The translations under genes and the position numbers were made by a program. The notes beneath the pieces were generated by a model. The model made no database searches and was not told where the DNA came from. It saw only the letters and a program-made list of their open reading frames with translations. A stretch of 64,000 bases of DNA from Necropsobacter massiliensis. GTDB taxonomy: Bacteria > Pseudomonadota > Gammaproteobacteria > Enterobacterales > Pasteurellaceae. How positions within the stretch are numbered: the stretch's first letter is position 1; the number at the start of each line of letters is the position of its first letter. Location of the stretch: the NCBI RefSeq assembly GCF_000827595.2, contig NZ_LN776189.1:186001-250000 (forward strand). The letters are read 5' to 3'. This document shows positions 20,745 through 28,831 of the stretch, in pieces.

Positions 20745-21201
20745 CCTGCGTTGTCCGATTACCTGTCTTGAACCGTTGCTGCCGCATAGCGGGACGATGA
20801 TTCTGCTCGATTGTATTACCGCGTTCGGCGCGGATTTTCTCACCGCAGAAACACAAATTCGTGCGGATAATAGCTTAATCAAACATAACAAATTGGAGAC
20901 TTTCGCCGCACTTGAAATTATGGCGCAGGGCATTGCTGCCTGGGCGGGCTGTATGGCGATACAGGCGGGCGAACCGGTGCGTCTGGGGTATTTGCTCGGC
21001 AGCCGCAAATTGCATGTTCGCCATCAGACTATCCCTATCGGCAGCCGGTTGCAGATTAATATTCGCCTGTCGATTCAAGATGACGCAGGATTCGGTGTGT
21101 TTGACTGTCAGCTTATTGATCTGATGAAACATACCATATTACTTGAGGGTGCGCTGAATGTATTCAGTCCGAAAGAAGATAAAAGGGAGAATAAATCATG
21201 A
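20737..21201 (+). CDS. Hotdog-fold 3-hydroxyacyl-ACP dehydratase (APE cluster, ApeP-like)
   Basis: 154 residues. The start PITCLEPLLPHSGTMILLD and the helix KLETFAALEIMAQGIAAW match the ApeP family of FabA/FabZ-like dehydratases. The usual GHFP motif is replaced by PHSG near the N-terminus, as is typical of this subfamily. It forms the double bonds of the polyene, possibly as a heterodimer with the other dehydratase in the cluster. It overlaps both neighbours (8 bp and 4 bp). Confidence 0.83.
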   Translation: MIDLRCPITCLEPLLPHSGTMILLDCITAFGADFLTAETQIRADNSLIKHNKLETFAALEIMAQGIAAWAGCMAIQAGEPVRLGYLLGSRKLHVRHQTIPIGSRLQINIRLSIQDDAGFGVFDCQLIDLMKHTILLEGALNVFSPKEDKRENKS

Positions 21202-21926
21202 GTGAATCTGTTCTGGTGACCGGTTCTAGCCGCGGTATCGGCAAGGCTATTGCTTTAGCGTTGGCACAGCAGGGCTATGATATTGTGCTACATTGCCGCC
21301 ACCGTATTGAGGCAGCGGAAGAAGTGGCACAAACAGTGCGATCTTTGGGACGACATGTCCGGATAGTGCAGTTTGATGTGGCAGCGCGTGAACAGGTACG
21401 TCAAATTCTGACACAGGATATACAACAATTCGGCGCTTACTATGGGGTGGTGCTGAATGCAGGATTAACCCGAGATGCGGCGTTTCCCGCGTTAAGTGAC
21501 AGGGATTGGGATGATGTATTGCGTACCAATCTGGACGGTTTTTATAATGTATTACACCCGATTATGCTGCCAATGATCCGGCGCCGTAAAGCAGGACGTA
21601 TTGTATGCATTACGTCGGTATCCGGTTTAATCGGTAATCGCGGGCAAGTGAATTACAGTGCCTCCAAAGCAGGGATTATTGGTGCGGCAAAAGCCCTTGC
21701 CGTGGAACTAGCGAAGCGTCGGATCACAGTAAATTGTGTGGCACCGGGACTTATTGATACGGATATCATAAACGAAAATGTACCGGTTGAGGAAATTGTG
21801 AAAATGATTCCGTCGCAGCGCATGGGGATGCCAGAGGAAGTGGCGCATGCGGTGAGCTTTTTGATGGATGAAAAGGCGGCGTATATCACCCGCCAAGTCA
21901 TCGCGGTAAACGGCGGTTTGTGTTAG
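21198..21926 (+). CDS. 3-oxoacyl-ACP reductase (APE cluster, ApeQ-like)
   Basis: A 242-residue short-chain dehydrogenase close to FabG. Seen are the NADPH-binding loop TGSSRGIGKA (residues 8-17), LNAG, and the catalytic Ser-Tyr-Lys with Tyr151 and Lys155 in YSASKAG. It reduces the beta-keto group in each elongation round of polyene synthesis. The start overlaps the preceding dehydratase by ATGA. It is unlikely to be the housekeeping fabG, because it sits inside the cluster with no other fab genes around. Confidence 0.9.
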   Translation: MSESVLVTGSSRGIGKAIALALAQQGYDIVLHCRHRIEAAEEVAQTVRSLGRHVRIVQFDVAAREQVRQILTQDIQQFGAYYGVVLNAGLTRDAAFPALSDRDWDDVLRTNLDGFYNVLHPIMLPMIRRRKAGRIVCITSVSGLIGNRGQVNYSASKAGIIGAAKALAVELAKRRITVNCVAPGLIDTDIINENVPVEEIVKMIPSQRMGMPEEVAHAVSFLMDEKAAYITRQVIAVNGGLC

Positions 21927-21937
21927 AGAAAAATAAA

Positions 21938-23185
21938 ATGAAACGAGTAGTAGTAACAGGTATCGGCGGGATCACCGCCTTCGGCAAAGAATGGCGAGAC
22001 ATCAAAGACGCTTTTCAGCGTAAACAAAATGCGGTACGGGTGAAAACGGAATGGGCGGCTCGTTATCCCGAACTGGAAGCTCGCTTAGGTGCAGAGATCC
22101 CGGATTATCAACCGCCTAAGCATTGGCAGCGTAAACAATTAAGAAGCTTGGGGCGGGTATCACAATTTACCGTAGAGGCTGCCGAAAGAGCGCTGGCTGC
22201 TGCCGGTTTGCTTGATGAAAACGGCATTATTCTGCCTGATGTACAAAACGGCAGAATGGGGGTGGCATGTGGTTCTTCTACCGGTTCCACCCATGATATT
22301 AAAGCCGCCGCCGAATTGCTGATGACGGGAAAATCCGAAGGTTTTAACGCCAATACCTATGTACGCATGATGCCGCATACCACGGCTGCTAATATCGGTA
22401 TTTTTTTCGGTCTGACCGGGCGGATTGTGCCGACTTCCAGTGCCTGTTCATCTGGTAGTCAGGGCATAGGTTACGCCTATGAGGCAATTAAATACGGCTT
22501 GATTCCAATGATGCTGGCGGGCGGCGGTGAAGAATTTTGTCCGTCGGAAGTTTATGTGTTTGATTCTCTTTATGCTGCTAGTCGTTGTAATCATGCTCCG
22601 GCACAAACGCCGCGTCCTTACGATCGGCAGCGCGACGGACTGGTGATTGGTGAAGGTGCTGGTATGTTCGTATTGGAGGAATTGGAACATGCACTTGCCC
22701 GCGGTGCAAATATTATCGCTGAAGTGGTAGGATACGGCGCAAACAGTGACGGCAGCCATATTACCCGTCCACAGAAAGACACTATGCAACGTTGTATGGC
22801 ATTGGCGTTGAACGATGCGGGTATTACGCCAGCGCAGATCGGTTATGTCAATGGTCATGGTACCGCGACGGAACAGGGGGATATTGCTGAAACGTTGGCG
22901 ACTGAGGCGCTGTTCGGTTACGTGCCTTTGAGTTCACAGAAAAGCTATTTGGGACATACCCTCGGCGCCTGCGGTGCGCTGGAATCCTGGTTTAGCATTG
23001 AAATGATGCGTGATGGCTGGTTTGCGCCGACTATCAATCTGGATGATATCGACCAACGCTGTGGCAAGGTGGATTATATTCGTGGTGACGGACGTGAAAT
23101 AACAACGGATTATGTGATGAATAACAATTTCGCTTTTGGAGGGGTTAATACTTCGTTGATTTTCAAACGGTGGACGAGCGCATAA
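21938..23185 (+). CDS. Beta-ketoacyl-ACP synthase (APE cluster, ApeR-like)
   Basis: A FabF-type ketosynthase of 415 residues from the ATG at 21938; a GTG six codons earlier is in frame, but AGAGAA fits the ATG. The triad is complete: Cys170 in SSACSSGSQ, His307 in NGHGTAT and His340 in LGHTLGACG. It is the last gene of the cluster, corresponding to ApeR, the second ketosynthase. It may perform first-round condensation or make the lipid part. No terminator hairpin was seen before ftsE, 104 nt further on. Confidence 0.9.
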   Translation: MKRVVVTGIGGITAFGKEWRDIKDAFQRKQNAVRVKTEWAARYPELEARLGAEIPDYQPPKHWQRKQLRSLGRVSQFTVEAAERALAAAGLLDENGIILPDVQNGRMGVACGSSTGSTHDIKAAAELLMTGKSEGFNANTYVRMMPHTTAANIGIFFGLTGRIVPTSSACSSGSQGIGYAYEAIKYGLIPMMLAGGGEEFCPSEVYVFDSLYAASRCNHAPAQTPRPYDRQRDGLVIGEGAGMFVLEELEHALARGANIIAEVVGYGANSDGSHITRPQKDTMQRCMALALNDAGITPAQIGYVNGHGTATEQGDIAETLATEALFGYVPLSSQKSYLGHTLGACGALESWFSIEMMRDGWFAPTINLDDIDQRCGKVDYIRGDGREITTDYVMNNNFAFGGVNTSLIFKRWTSA

Positions 23186-23289
23186 GAAATTCATCACAAG
23201 AATAGGCAATATCCGTTATAATTGGTCGCGATTTAGCGCTTATCGGCAGTTTGGCGATTAATAGCGGATGATTTTAAAGAGACAAAAAT

Positions 23290-23940
23290 ATGATACGTTT
23301 TGAAAATGTCAGTAAAGCCTATTTGGGCGGCAAGCCGGCTTTGCAAGGGCTTACTTTTCATTTGCCAGTCGGCAGTATGACTTATCTGATTGGGCATTCT
23401 GGTGCCGGGAAAAGTACGCTGCTGAAACTGATTATGGGCATGGAGCGCGCCAACGGTGGGCAAATTTGGTTTAACGGGCACGATATTACTCGCCTGTCTA
23501 AATACGAAATTCCGTTTTTACGCCGTCAGATCGGTATGGTGCATCAAGATTACCGTTTGTTGGCGGAGCGTTCCATTGTGGATAACGTGGCGTTGCCGCT
23601 GATTATCGCAGGCATGCACCCGAAAGAAGCGCAATCTCGTGCCTTGGCGGCGCTGGATCGAGTCGGGCTGCGCGATCGTGCCAATCATCTGCCGTTGCAT
23701 TTATCCGGCGGTGAGCAACAACGGGTGGATATTGCCCGTGCAGTGGTACATAAACCGCAATTGTTGCTGGCGGATGAACCGACGGGAAATCTGGACAGTG
23801 CGCTTTCGCTGGAGATTTTTAATCTGTTTGAAGAGTTTAACCGATTGGGAATGACGGTGCTGATTGCCACCCATGATATTAATATTGTTCAACAAAAACC
23901 GAAACCTTGCCTTGTGCTTGAACAAGGGTATTTACGTTAA
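23290..23940 (+). CDS. ftsE: Cell-division ABC transporter ATPase
   Basis: ATPase that with FtsX acts at the septum to activate cell-wall hydrolases during division. 216 residues. Seen are Walker A GHSGAGKSTLLK, the signature LSGGEQQRVDIARA, Walker B LLADEPTGNLD and the switch His in ATHD. It is followed by ftsX after 11 nt. Normally it directly follows ftsY; here 14.5 kb of APE genes separate them, so it needs read-through from the APE operon or its own promoter in 23186-23289. Confidence 0.97.
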   Translation: MIRFENVSKAYLGGKPALQGLTFHLPVGSMTYLIGHSGAGKSTLLKLIMGMERANGGQIWFNGHDITRLSKYEIPFLRRQIGMVHQDYRLLAERSIVDNVALPLIIAGMHPKEAQSRALAALDRVGLRDRANHLPLHLSGGEQQRVDIARAVVHKPQLLLADEPTGNLDSALSLEIFNLFEEFNRLGMTVLIATHDINIVQQKPKPCLVLEQGYLR

Positions 23941-23951
23941 GGAAAGTAGTG

Positions 23952-24887
23952 ATGAGTTCTCGTCCGATGAATGCGTCCTTATGGGTGCAAGTGAATTATG
24001 TGCTGCGTGCAGTGTTTGCCGATCTGCTTAAGAGAAAATACGGCACGATGCTGACCGTGTTGGTGATTGCGGTATCGCTGACTATTCCGACGATCAGTTA
24101 TCTGCTGTGGAAAAATATTCATCAGGCTACGTCGCAGTTTTATCCGGAAAGCGAATTAACCGTGTATCTGCATAAAAATCTGAGTGAAGAGGATGCCAAT
24201 CTGGTGGTGGATAAAATCCGCCAGCAGGAGGGCGTCGAAAGCCTGAACTATGTGTCGCGCCAGGAAAGCCTGAACGAGTTTCGCAATTGGTCGGGATTTA
24301 GCGAAGGGCTGGATATTTTAGACGATAACCCGCTGCCGGCGGTGGTGATGATCAAACCGAGCAAAGCCTACAATGAAAGTCAGAAACGCGATACGCTGCG
24401 CGATAACCTGAATAAAATCAAAGGGGTGCAGGAAGTTCGACTGGATAATGATTGGATGGAAAAACTGACCGCACTTTCGTGGCTGATAGCGCATGTTGCA
24501 ATTTTATGCACAGTGTTAATGACTGTTTCAGTCTTTCTGGTTATCGGCAACAGCATTCGTTCCGATGTATATAGCAGTCAGGCGAGTATTGAAGTTATGA
24601 AGTTACTTGGCGCGACAGAGCAGTTTATCCTGCGCCCGTTTCTTTATACCGGTATTCTCTACGGATTGGCAGGAGGGTTACTAGCCTGCATTTTCAGCGC
24701 CTGTCTGATTGGCTATTTCACCAGTGCGGTAAAATATGTCACGGATATTTTTGCGGTGAATTTTTCGTTGCACGGCATTGCTTTCGGTGAATTGCTGTTC
24801 TTATTGGTAATGTGCGCCATTGTGGGTTATGTTGGGGCGTGGTTGTCGGCAACCCGTTACATTCAGATGCTGGATAAAAAAGGCTGA
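23952..24887 (+). CDS. ftsX: Cell-division protein, FtsE partner permease
   Basis: Inner-membrane partner of FtsE. 311 residues with four membrane helices (about 40-60, 180-205, 230-255 and 275-300) and a large periplasmic loop after the first, which in related species binds EnvC. ATG at 23952 is preferred over GTG at 23949 because AGGAAAG is better spaced. A reverse-orientation uptake signal lies inside the gene near 24468 and encodes LTAL. The length matches Haemophilus FtsX. Confidence 0.96.
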   Translation: MSSRPMNASLWVQVNYVLRAVFADLLKRKYGTMLTVLVIAVSLTIPTISYLLWKNIHQATSQFYPESELTVYLHKNLSEEDANLVVDKIRQQEGVESLNYVSRQESLNEFRNWSGFSEGLDILDDNPLPAVVMIKPSKAYNESQKRDTLRDNLNKIKGVQEVRLDNDWMEKLTALSWLIAHVAILCTVLMTVSVFLVIGNSIRSDVYSSQASIEVMKLLGATEQFILRPFLYTGILYGLAGGLLACIFSACLIGYFTSAVKYVTDIFAVNFSLHGIAFGELLFLLVMCAIVGYVGAWLSATRYIQMLDKKG

Positions 24888-24952
24888 ATGCGAAATTCTG
24901 TGGTGAAAAACGGAGGCTGAATCAAATTTAGCAGTTTTTTTCATAAAAAGAC

Positions 24953-24981
24953 TTGCTTTTGTGCAATGTATCTTGTAATTA
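24953..24981 (+). promoter_or_regulatory. Candidate sigma-70 promoter of asd
   Basis: TTGCTT (24953-24958) and TAATTA (24976-24981) are separated by exactly 17 nt, 52 nt before the asd start, in AT-rich DNA. This is a reasonable but unproven match. Confidence 0.35.
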
Positions 24982-25033
24982 ATTAACTGATATTTTTTAT
25001 TTCAGACACAACATTATTAATAAGGAAAATTTT

Positions 25034-26149
25034 ATGCAAAACGTAGGTTTTATCGGTTGGCGCGGCATGGTCGGCTCCGTATTGATGGATCGCATGCAGC
25101 AGGAAAGTGATTTTGCCAATATTAATCCGGTGTTTTTCACCACATCGCAAGCAGGGCAAAAGGCACCGGTTTTCGGCGGTAAAGATGCGGGCGAGCTGAA
25201 AGACGCTTTTGATATCGACGAATTAAAAAAACTGGATATTATTGTCACTTGTCAGGGCGGTGATTACACCAATGCGGTATATCCGAAATTGAAAGCTACC
25301 GGTTGGAACGGTTATTGGGTCGATGCTGCCTCTGCGCTGCGGATGGAAAAAGATGCGATTATTGTGCTGGATCCGGTTAACCAACATGTGATCAGCGAAG
25401 GTCTGAAAAACGGCGTTAAAACCTTTGTCGGCGGTAACTGCACCGTAAGTTTAATGCTGATGGCGTTAGGCGGCTTATTTGAAAAAGACTTGGTGGAGTG
25501 GATTTCTGTTGCAACTTATCAAGCGGCATCGGGTGCGGGCGCAAAAAATATGCGTGAACTGTTGCTGCAAATGGGACAGCTGGAAGCCAGCGTACAGGCC
25601 GAACTGGCGGATCCCGCATCATCGATTTTGGATATTGAGCGTAAAGTCACTGCTAAAATGCGTGCCGACGATTTCCCGATCGATAACTTCGGTGCGGCGT
25701 TAGGCGGCAGTTTAATTCCTTGGATCGACAAACTGCTGCCGGAAAGCGGGCAAACCAAAGAAGAATGGAAAGGTTATGCAGAAACCAATAAAATTCTCGG
25801 TTTAAGTGACAATCCAATTCCGGTGGACGGTTTGTGCGTGCGTATCGGCGCGCTGCGTTGCCATAGTCAGGCATTTACGATCAAACTGAAAAAAGATCTG
25901 CCGTTAGCCGAAATTGAGCAGATTTTAGCCTCCCATAACGAATGGGTGAAAGTTATCCCGAACGATAAAGAAAGCACATTACGCGAGCTGACTCCGGCCA
26001 AAGTCACCGGCACGTTAAGCGTTCCGGTCGGACGTTTGCGCAAACTGGCGATGGGACCGGAATATGTGGCGGCGTTTACGGTAGGCGACCAACTGTTATG
26101 GGGAGCGGCGGAACCTGTACGTCGTATTCTTAAACAGTTAGTGGCGTAA
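25034..26149 (+). CDS. asd: Aspartate-semialdehyde dehydrogenase
   Basis: Reduces aspartyl-phosphate to aspartate semialdehyde with NADPH, feeding lysine, diaminopimelate, threonine and methionine synthesis. 371 residues, the length of the enteric-type enzyme. Seen are the start [14 protein letters not shown] (nucleotide binding), the nucleophile Cys136 in GGNCTVSL and the His region [12 protein letters not shown]. It is a single gene with AAGGAAAA before the ATG. Nothing unusual. Confidence 0.97.
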   Translation: MQNVGFIGWRGMVGSVLMDRMQQESDFANINPVFFTTSQAGQKAPVFGGKDAGELKDAFDIDELKKLDIIVTCQGGDYTNAVYPKLKATGWNGYWVDAASALRMEKDAIIVLDPVNQHVISEGLKNGVKTFVGGNCTVSLMLMALGGLFEKDLVEWISVATYQAASGAGAKNMRELLLQMGQLEASVQAELADPASSILDIERKVTAKMRADDFPIDNFGAALGGSLIPWIDKLLPESGQTKEEWKGYAETNKILGLSDNPIPVDGLCVRIGALRCHSQAFTIKLKKDLPLAEIEQILASHNEWVKVIPNDKESTLRELTPAKVTGTLSVPVGRLRKLAMGPEYVAAFTVGDQLLWGAAEPVRRILKQLVA

Positions 26150-26296
26150 CATAATGCAATAAGGGTTGTCTTCGGATAGCCCTTAATTGCTTAAGGGATG
26201 ATAATGCGTTTTTTGTAGGTCAAGGTCTCGCTTGGCTTAAGGATGTCTTATCATTGCCCGATACACCTGTTTTTCAGCGGACAATAAACAATATAA

Positions 26297-27298
26297 ATGA
26301 ATCCAATGATCAGAGAACCTCGTTTTTGTCAATTTGCTTTGGTGCAATTGCTCCCTTTTATTACACAGTTTCCCATTCAATATATCAACGGTAAAAATCA
26401 CTGCCGTATTGCTTATCGCCACTTTATCCAGCCGCACAGCGTAACGCAACGCAAGCTGATGATTCTGGTTAACGGGCGGGCGGAAAATATTTTGAAATGG
26501 TCGGAGGTCGGCTACGACTTTTACCTGCGCGGCTATGACGTGCTGGTTTTTGATCACCGCGGGCAGGGCTATTCGCAACGTTTACTGGCAGATCGTGAGA
26601 AGGGCTACATTGATGAATTTCGTTTTTATGCCGATGATATGGCGGCGGTAATTGAACAGGTGAGCGGGTTGTATTCTTACCATAGTCAGCATGTTATCGC
26701 TCATTCGCTGGGGGCGCTGATCGCAGCGTATTATTTGGCGAATTATGATCATCGGATTAAAAGTGCGGTCTTTTCTTCGCCATTTTTCGGCTTGCCGACA
26801 CGGCATCCGCTGCGCGATGAGTTGATTATTAATCTGATGATGCTGTTAGGACAGGGAAAGCGTTATGTGTTCGGCAAAACGCCGTATAAACCGGCAAATT
26901 TGAATAATAACGAACTGAGTTTTTGTAAAACCCGCATGAAATGGATGAATCGGATTAATCGTAATTACCCAGAATTAAATTTGGGCGGTCCGACATTCCG
27001 TTGGGTGCATCTTTGTTTGACCGCAATAAAAGGCCTGCCGAAAATTTTGCCGCGGATTGAGATTCCGGTACTGGTTTTCCGTGCCGGTAAAGAAAAAATT
27101 GTGCGTAACGAAGAACTGGCAGCGTTGGTTGCGTTGCTGCCGCAGCATGAGCTGGTCGCGCTGGATAATGCCAAGCATGAAATTTTATTTGAACGCGATC
27201 CGCTGCGGGCGCAGGCGCTGGAACGTATCTTTAAATTTATCGAAAATGATGCGACTACAGAATTGTTAACTGAAATAGCGCCACAGCAACACGCCTAA
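26297..27298 (+). CDS. pldB: Lysophospholipase L2-like alpha/beta hydrolase
   Basis: 333 residues of the PldB family, which cleaves the fatty acid from lysophospholipids at the inner membrane. Seen are the oxyanion segment [19 protein letters not shown], the nucleophile Ser in IAHSLGAL (GXSXG type, with Ala in place of the first Gly) and a C-terminal His in DNAKHEI. An ATG three codons downstream is an alternative start. Its 3' end overlaps the convergent crcB by 33 bp. The intergenic stretch before it (26150-26296) shows only a weak 7-bp hairpin. Confidence 0.9.
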   Translation: MNPMIREPRFCQFALVQLLPFITQFPIQYINGKNHCRIAYRHFIQPHSVTQRKLMILVNGRAENILKWSEVGYDFYLRGYDVLVFDHRGQGYSQRLLADREKGYIDEFRFYADDMAAVIEQVSGLYSYHSQHVIAHSLGALIAAYYLANYDHRIKSAVFSSPFFGLPTRHPLRDELIINLMMLLGQGKRYVFGKTPYKPANLNNNELSFCKTRMKWMNRINRNYPELNLGGPTFRWVHLCLTAIKGLPKILPRIEIPVLVFRAGKEKIVRNEELAALVALLPQHELVALDNAKHEILFERDPLRAQALERIFKFIENDATTELLTEIAPQQHA

Positions 27299-27649
27299 CG
27301 CGGTAAACAACAGACTGCCGAACAGATGCAACGACATCACGGTAAATGCCGCCAACCATTTAGCGCCGAGAAAATATTCCACCACTTCGGCGGAAAAAGA
27401 AGAAAACGTCGTCAAACCGCCGAGAAAACCGGTGACCAGAAATAAGCGCCATGCGCTGGCAATCTGCGGATATTGCCAGAACGCCGCCAGCAACAGACCG
27501 ATGATAAAACAACCTGTATAATTGGCGATCAGCGTACCGAACACCAGCAGCGAAAACAACGGATTCAGTAGCTGGCTCAAGCCCCAACGCGCAACGGCGC
27601 CCAGTGCGGCACCGCTGCCGACTAACAGCACGGATTGCCACACCGGCAT
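27266..27649 (-). CDS. crcB: Fluoride ion channel CrcB/Fluc
   Basis: 127 residues with four membrane helices, forming a dual-topology dimer that exports fluoride. Seen are the start [14 protein letters not shown] and the family motif [15 protein letters not shown]. The start codon overlaps the stop of the upstream phosphatase gene by one base (TAATG), so the two are coupled. No fluoride riboswitch was found upstream of this pair. The 3' end overlaps pldB. Confidence 0.94.
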   Translation of the reverse strand: MPVWQSVLLVGSGAALGAVARWGLSQLLNPLFSLLVFGTLIANYTGCFIIGLLLAAFWQYPQIASAWRLFLVTGFLGGLTTFSSFSAEVVEYFLGAKWLAAFTVMSLHLFGSLLFTALGVLLWRYFS

Positions 27650-28467
27650 TAGTACACCCCGAAAATGGCACGCAAATAACTTGCTACTGCCTCATGTTTG
27701 TTCAGGCCGATCCGCTCCAGTTGCGGACAAGCCTGTAACAGGCGCGGATCTGCATTCGCCATAATATTGCCTTTGCCTACTTCGTTTAGCATTTCCACAT
27801 CGTTCATGCCATCGCCAAAAGCGATGCAGTTTTGCAAACCGTAATCCCGCGACTGAATAATGCGCGCAAGTGCGGTCGCTTTTGATACATTTTTATTCAT
27901 CACTTCCAGGCAACTCGGCGTGGAATAAGTAATGTTCGCCACTTCGCCGAAACGCGCCCGCAGCGCTTGCTCTATGGGCGCGACGTCCTGCGGCGTCCGT
28001 CCGATAAAAAAGACTTTTTCCGTGCCGCGTCCGTGATGTTTGGCAAAATCCACCACCTGATACATAAAACCGGAGTCTTTGTGATATTTCGCCATTTCCG
28101 GCACTTCGGTATTGATAAACCAGCCTTCGTCCTGATAGCTATTGACAAACACATTGTTGTGGTCAAAGGGCAGATTCATCATTGCCAGCGCAATATCTTC
28201 CGGCAGACTGTCACTCAACAGCAGATTGCCCTGCAAATCATGCACGCGCGCGCCGTTTGAGGTGATCATCAACGCTCGTTTTACGCTGACTTTGCTGAGA
28301 ATGGACGCAACATCGGTGTGATTGCGACCGGTGGCGAGGATAATATCGACATTTTTAGCGGCTAATTTTTCCAGCGTTTCAATGGTGAAATCACCGATAA
28401 CATGATTGCCGTTAAGCAGCGTGCCGTCCAAGTCAGAAACTACAGCACGAAAGGGAAGCGGTTGCAT
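27649..28467 (-). CDS. Cof-type HAD-superfamily phosphatase
   Basis: A 272-residue cytoplasmic HAD phosphatase. The four HAD motifs are visible: [11 protein letters not shown] near the N-terminus (nucleophile Asp), ATGRNH, a Lys in the NVSKA segment and the acidic [13 protein letters not shown]. The family (YidA, YbiV and Cof-like) removes phosphate from sugar phosphates, FMN or pyridoxal phosphate; the substrate cannot be told. It is the first gene of a two-gene unit with crcB. Confidence 0.9.
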   Translation of the reverse strand: MQPLPFRAVVSDLDGTLLNGNHVIGDFTIETLEKLAAKNVDIILATGRNHTDVASILSKVSVKRALMITSNGARVHDLQGNLLLSDSLPEDIALAMMNLPFDHNNVFVNSYQDEGWFINTEVPEMAKYHKDSGFMYQVVDFAKHHGRGTEKVFFIGRTPQDVAPIEQALRARFGEVANITYSTPSCLEVMNKNVSKATALARIIQSRDYGLQNCIAFGDGMNDVEMLNEVGKGNIMANADPRLLQACPQLERIGLNKHEAVASYLRAIFGVY

Positions 28468-28580
28468 AAATTAAAATACCTTATTATTGTTAAATCAGGC
28501 GCTATGATAACAAAATTACACAAAAAAAGACCGCACTTTTGCGTATTTACCGCAATCCTTTGCGCAAAATAAAAAATAAG

Positions 28581-28608
28581 TTGATTTATCTTTAAAATGT
28601 GCTATCAA
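28581..28608 (+). promoter_or_regulatory. Candidate promoter of the ilv operon
   Basis: TTGATT (28581-28586), a 16-nt spacer, then TATCAA (28603-28608). This would place the transcript start about 40 nt before the leader peptide. Supported only by motif similarity and position. Confidence 0.35.
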
Positions 28609-28655
28609 TATTAGCAATTGATTAAAAGCCATACCGGCTTGCACGGATTGAGTAC

Positions 28656-28748
28656 ATGAGCAAACAGCATTCCCTTCTCGGCATTATTATTAACCTCGCG
28701 GTGATTATTATTACCGCGGGGCGAGAGGTGCTGATACTCGGAATGTAA
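28656..28748 (+). CDS. ilvL: ilv operon leader peptide
   Basis: A 30-codon reading frame. Its peptide has two blocks of three consecutive Ile codons (residues 10-12 and 17-19), one more Ile at 27, five Leu and two Val. That is 14 of 30 residues in the amino acids the operon makes or shares precursors with. It is followed by a strong terminator and then ilvG. In enteric bacteria such a peptide controls ilvGMEDA by ribosome stalling when charged Ile, Leu or Val tRNA is short. It is too short for usual gene calling but is strongly supported by codon content and context. Confidence 0.88.
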   Translation: MSKQHSLLGIIINLAVIIITAGREVLILGM

Positions 28749-28801
28749 TTTGCTTTCTTAGATCGGAAAACCCCTCGCAGTGATTGTCGAGGGGTTTTTT
28801 G
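28694..28801 (+). terminator. Transcription attenuator of the ilv operon
   Basis: The terminator hairpin has an 11-bp stem AAAACCCCTCG (28767-28777) and CGAGGGGTTTT (28788-28798), ending in a T run. An upstream pause hairpin pairs 28694-28702 with 28713-28721 and spans the second Ile-Ile-Ile codon block. GCGAGAGG (28721-28728) can pair with CCCCTCGC (28771-28778) as antiterminator, with one mismatch. These are the parts expected of amino-acid attenuation. Confidence 0.85.
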
Positions 28802-28831
28802 TGGGCGTTAATTTAATGGAATGGGTGAAAA

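Larger units (their letters stand above)
8779..23185 (+). other. Aryl-polyene-type biosynthetic gene cluster inserted between ftsY and ftsEX
   Basis: Eighteen genes on one strand, most overlapping or separated by fewer than 50 nt. They encode KS/CLF, LPLAT, two ACPs, a dehydratase, a membrane protein, an AMP ligase, GT2, LPLAT, a lipoprotein, a thioesterase, a LolA-like protein, an MMPL exporter, a DUF3261 lipoprotein, KS, a dehydratase, KR and KS. This set and order closely follow the characterised APE clusters of Escherichia and Xenorhabdus (apeC to apeR), which make yellow, membrane-anchored aryl polyene lipids protecting against oxidative stress. The flanking genes ftsY, ftsE and ftsX normally form one operon, so the cluster appears to have split it. 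No integrase, direct repeat or tRNA was found at the borders. Uptake signals occur throughout the cluster. Confidence 0.88.

Noticed and set aside
19521-23185. Housekeeping fatty acid synthesis (fab) cluster
   Set aside because: fabD, fabH, acpP and plsX are absent, and the genes are joined to an AMP ligase, an MMPL exporter and a LolA-like carrier, which fits aryl polyene synthesis.
26160-26190. Terminator after asd
   Set aside because: The 7-bp hairpin contains a wobble pair and lacks a T run, so support is too weak to annotate.
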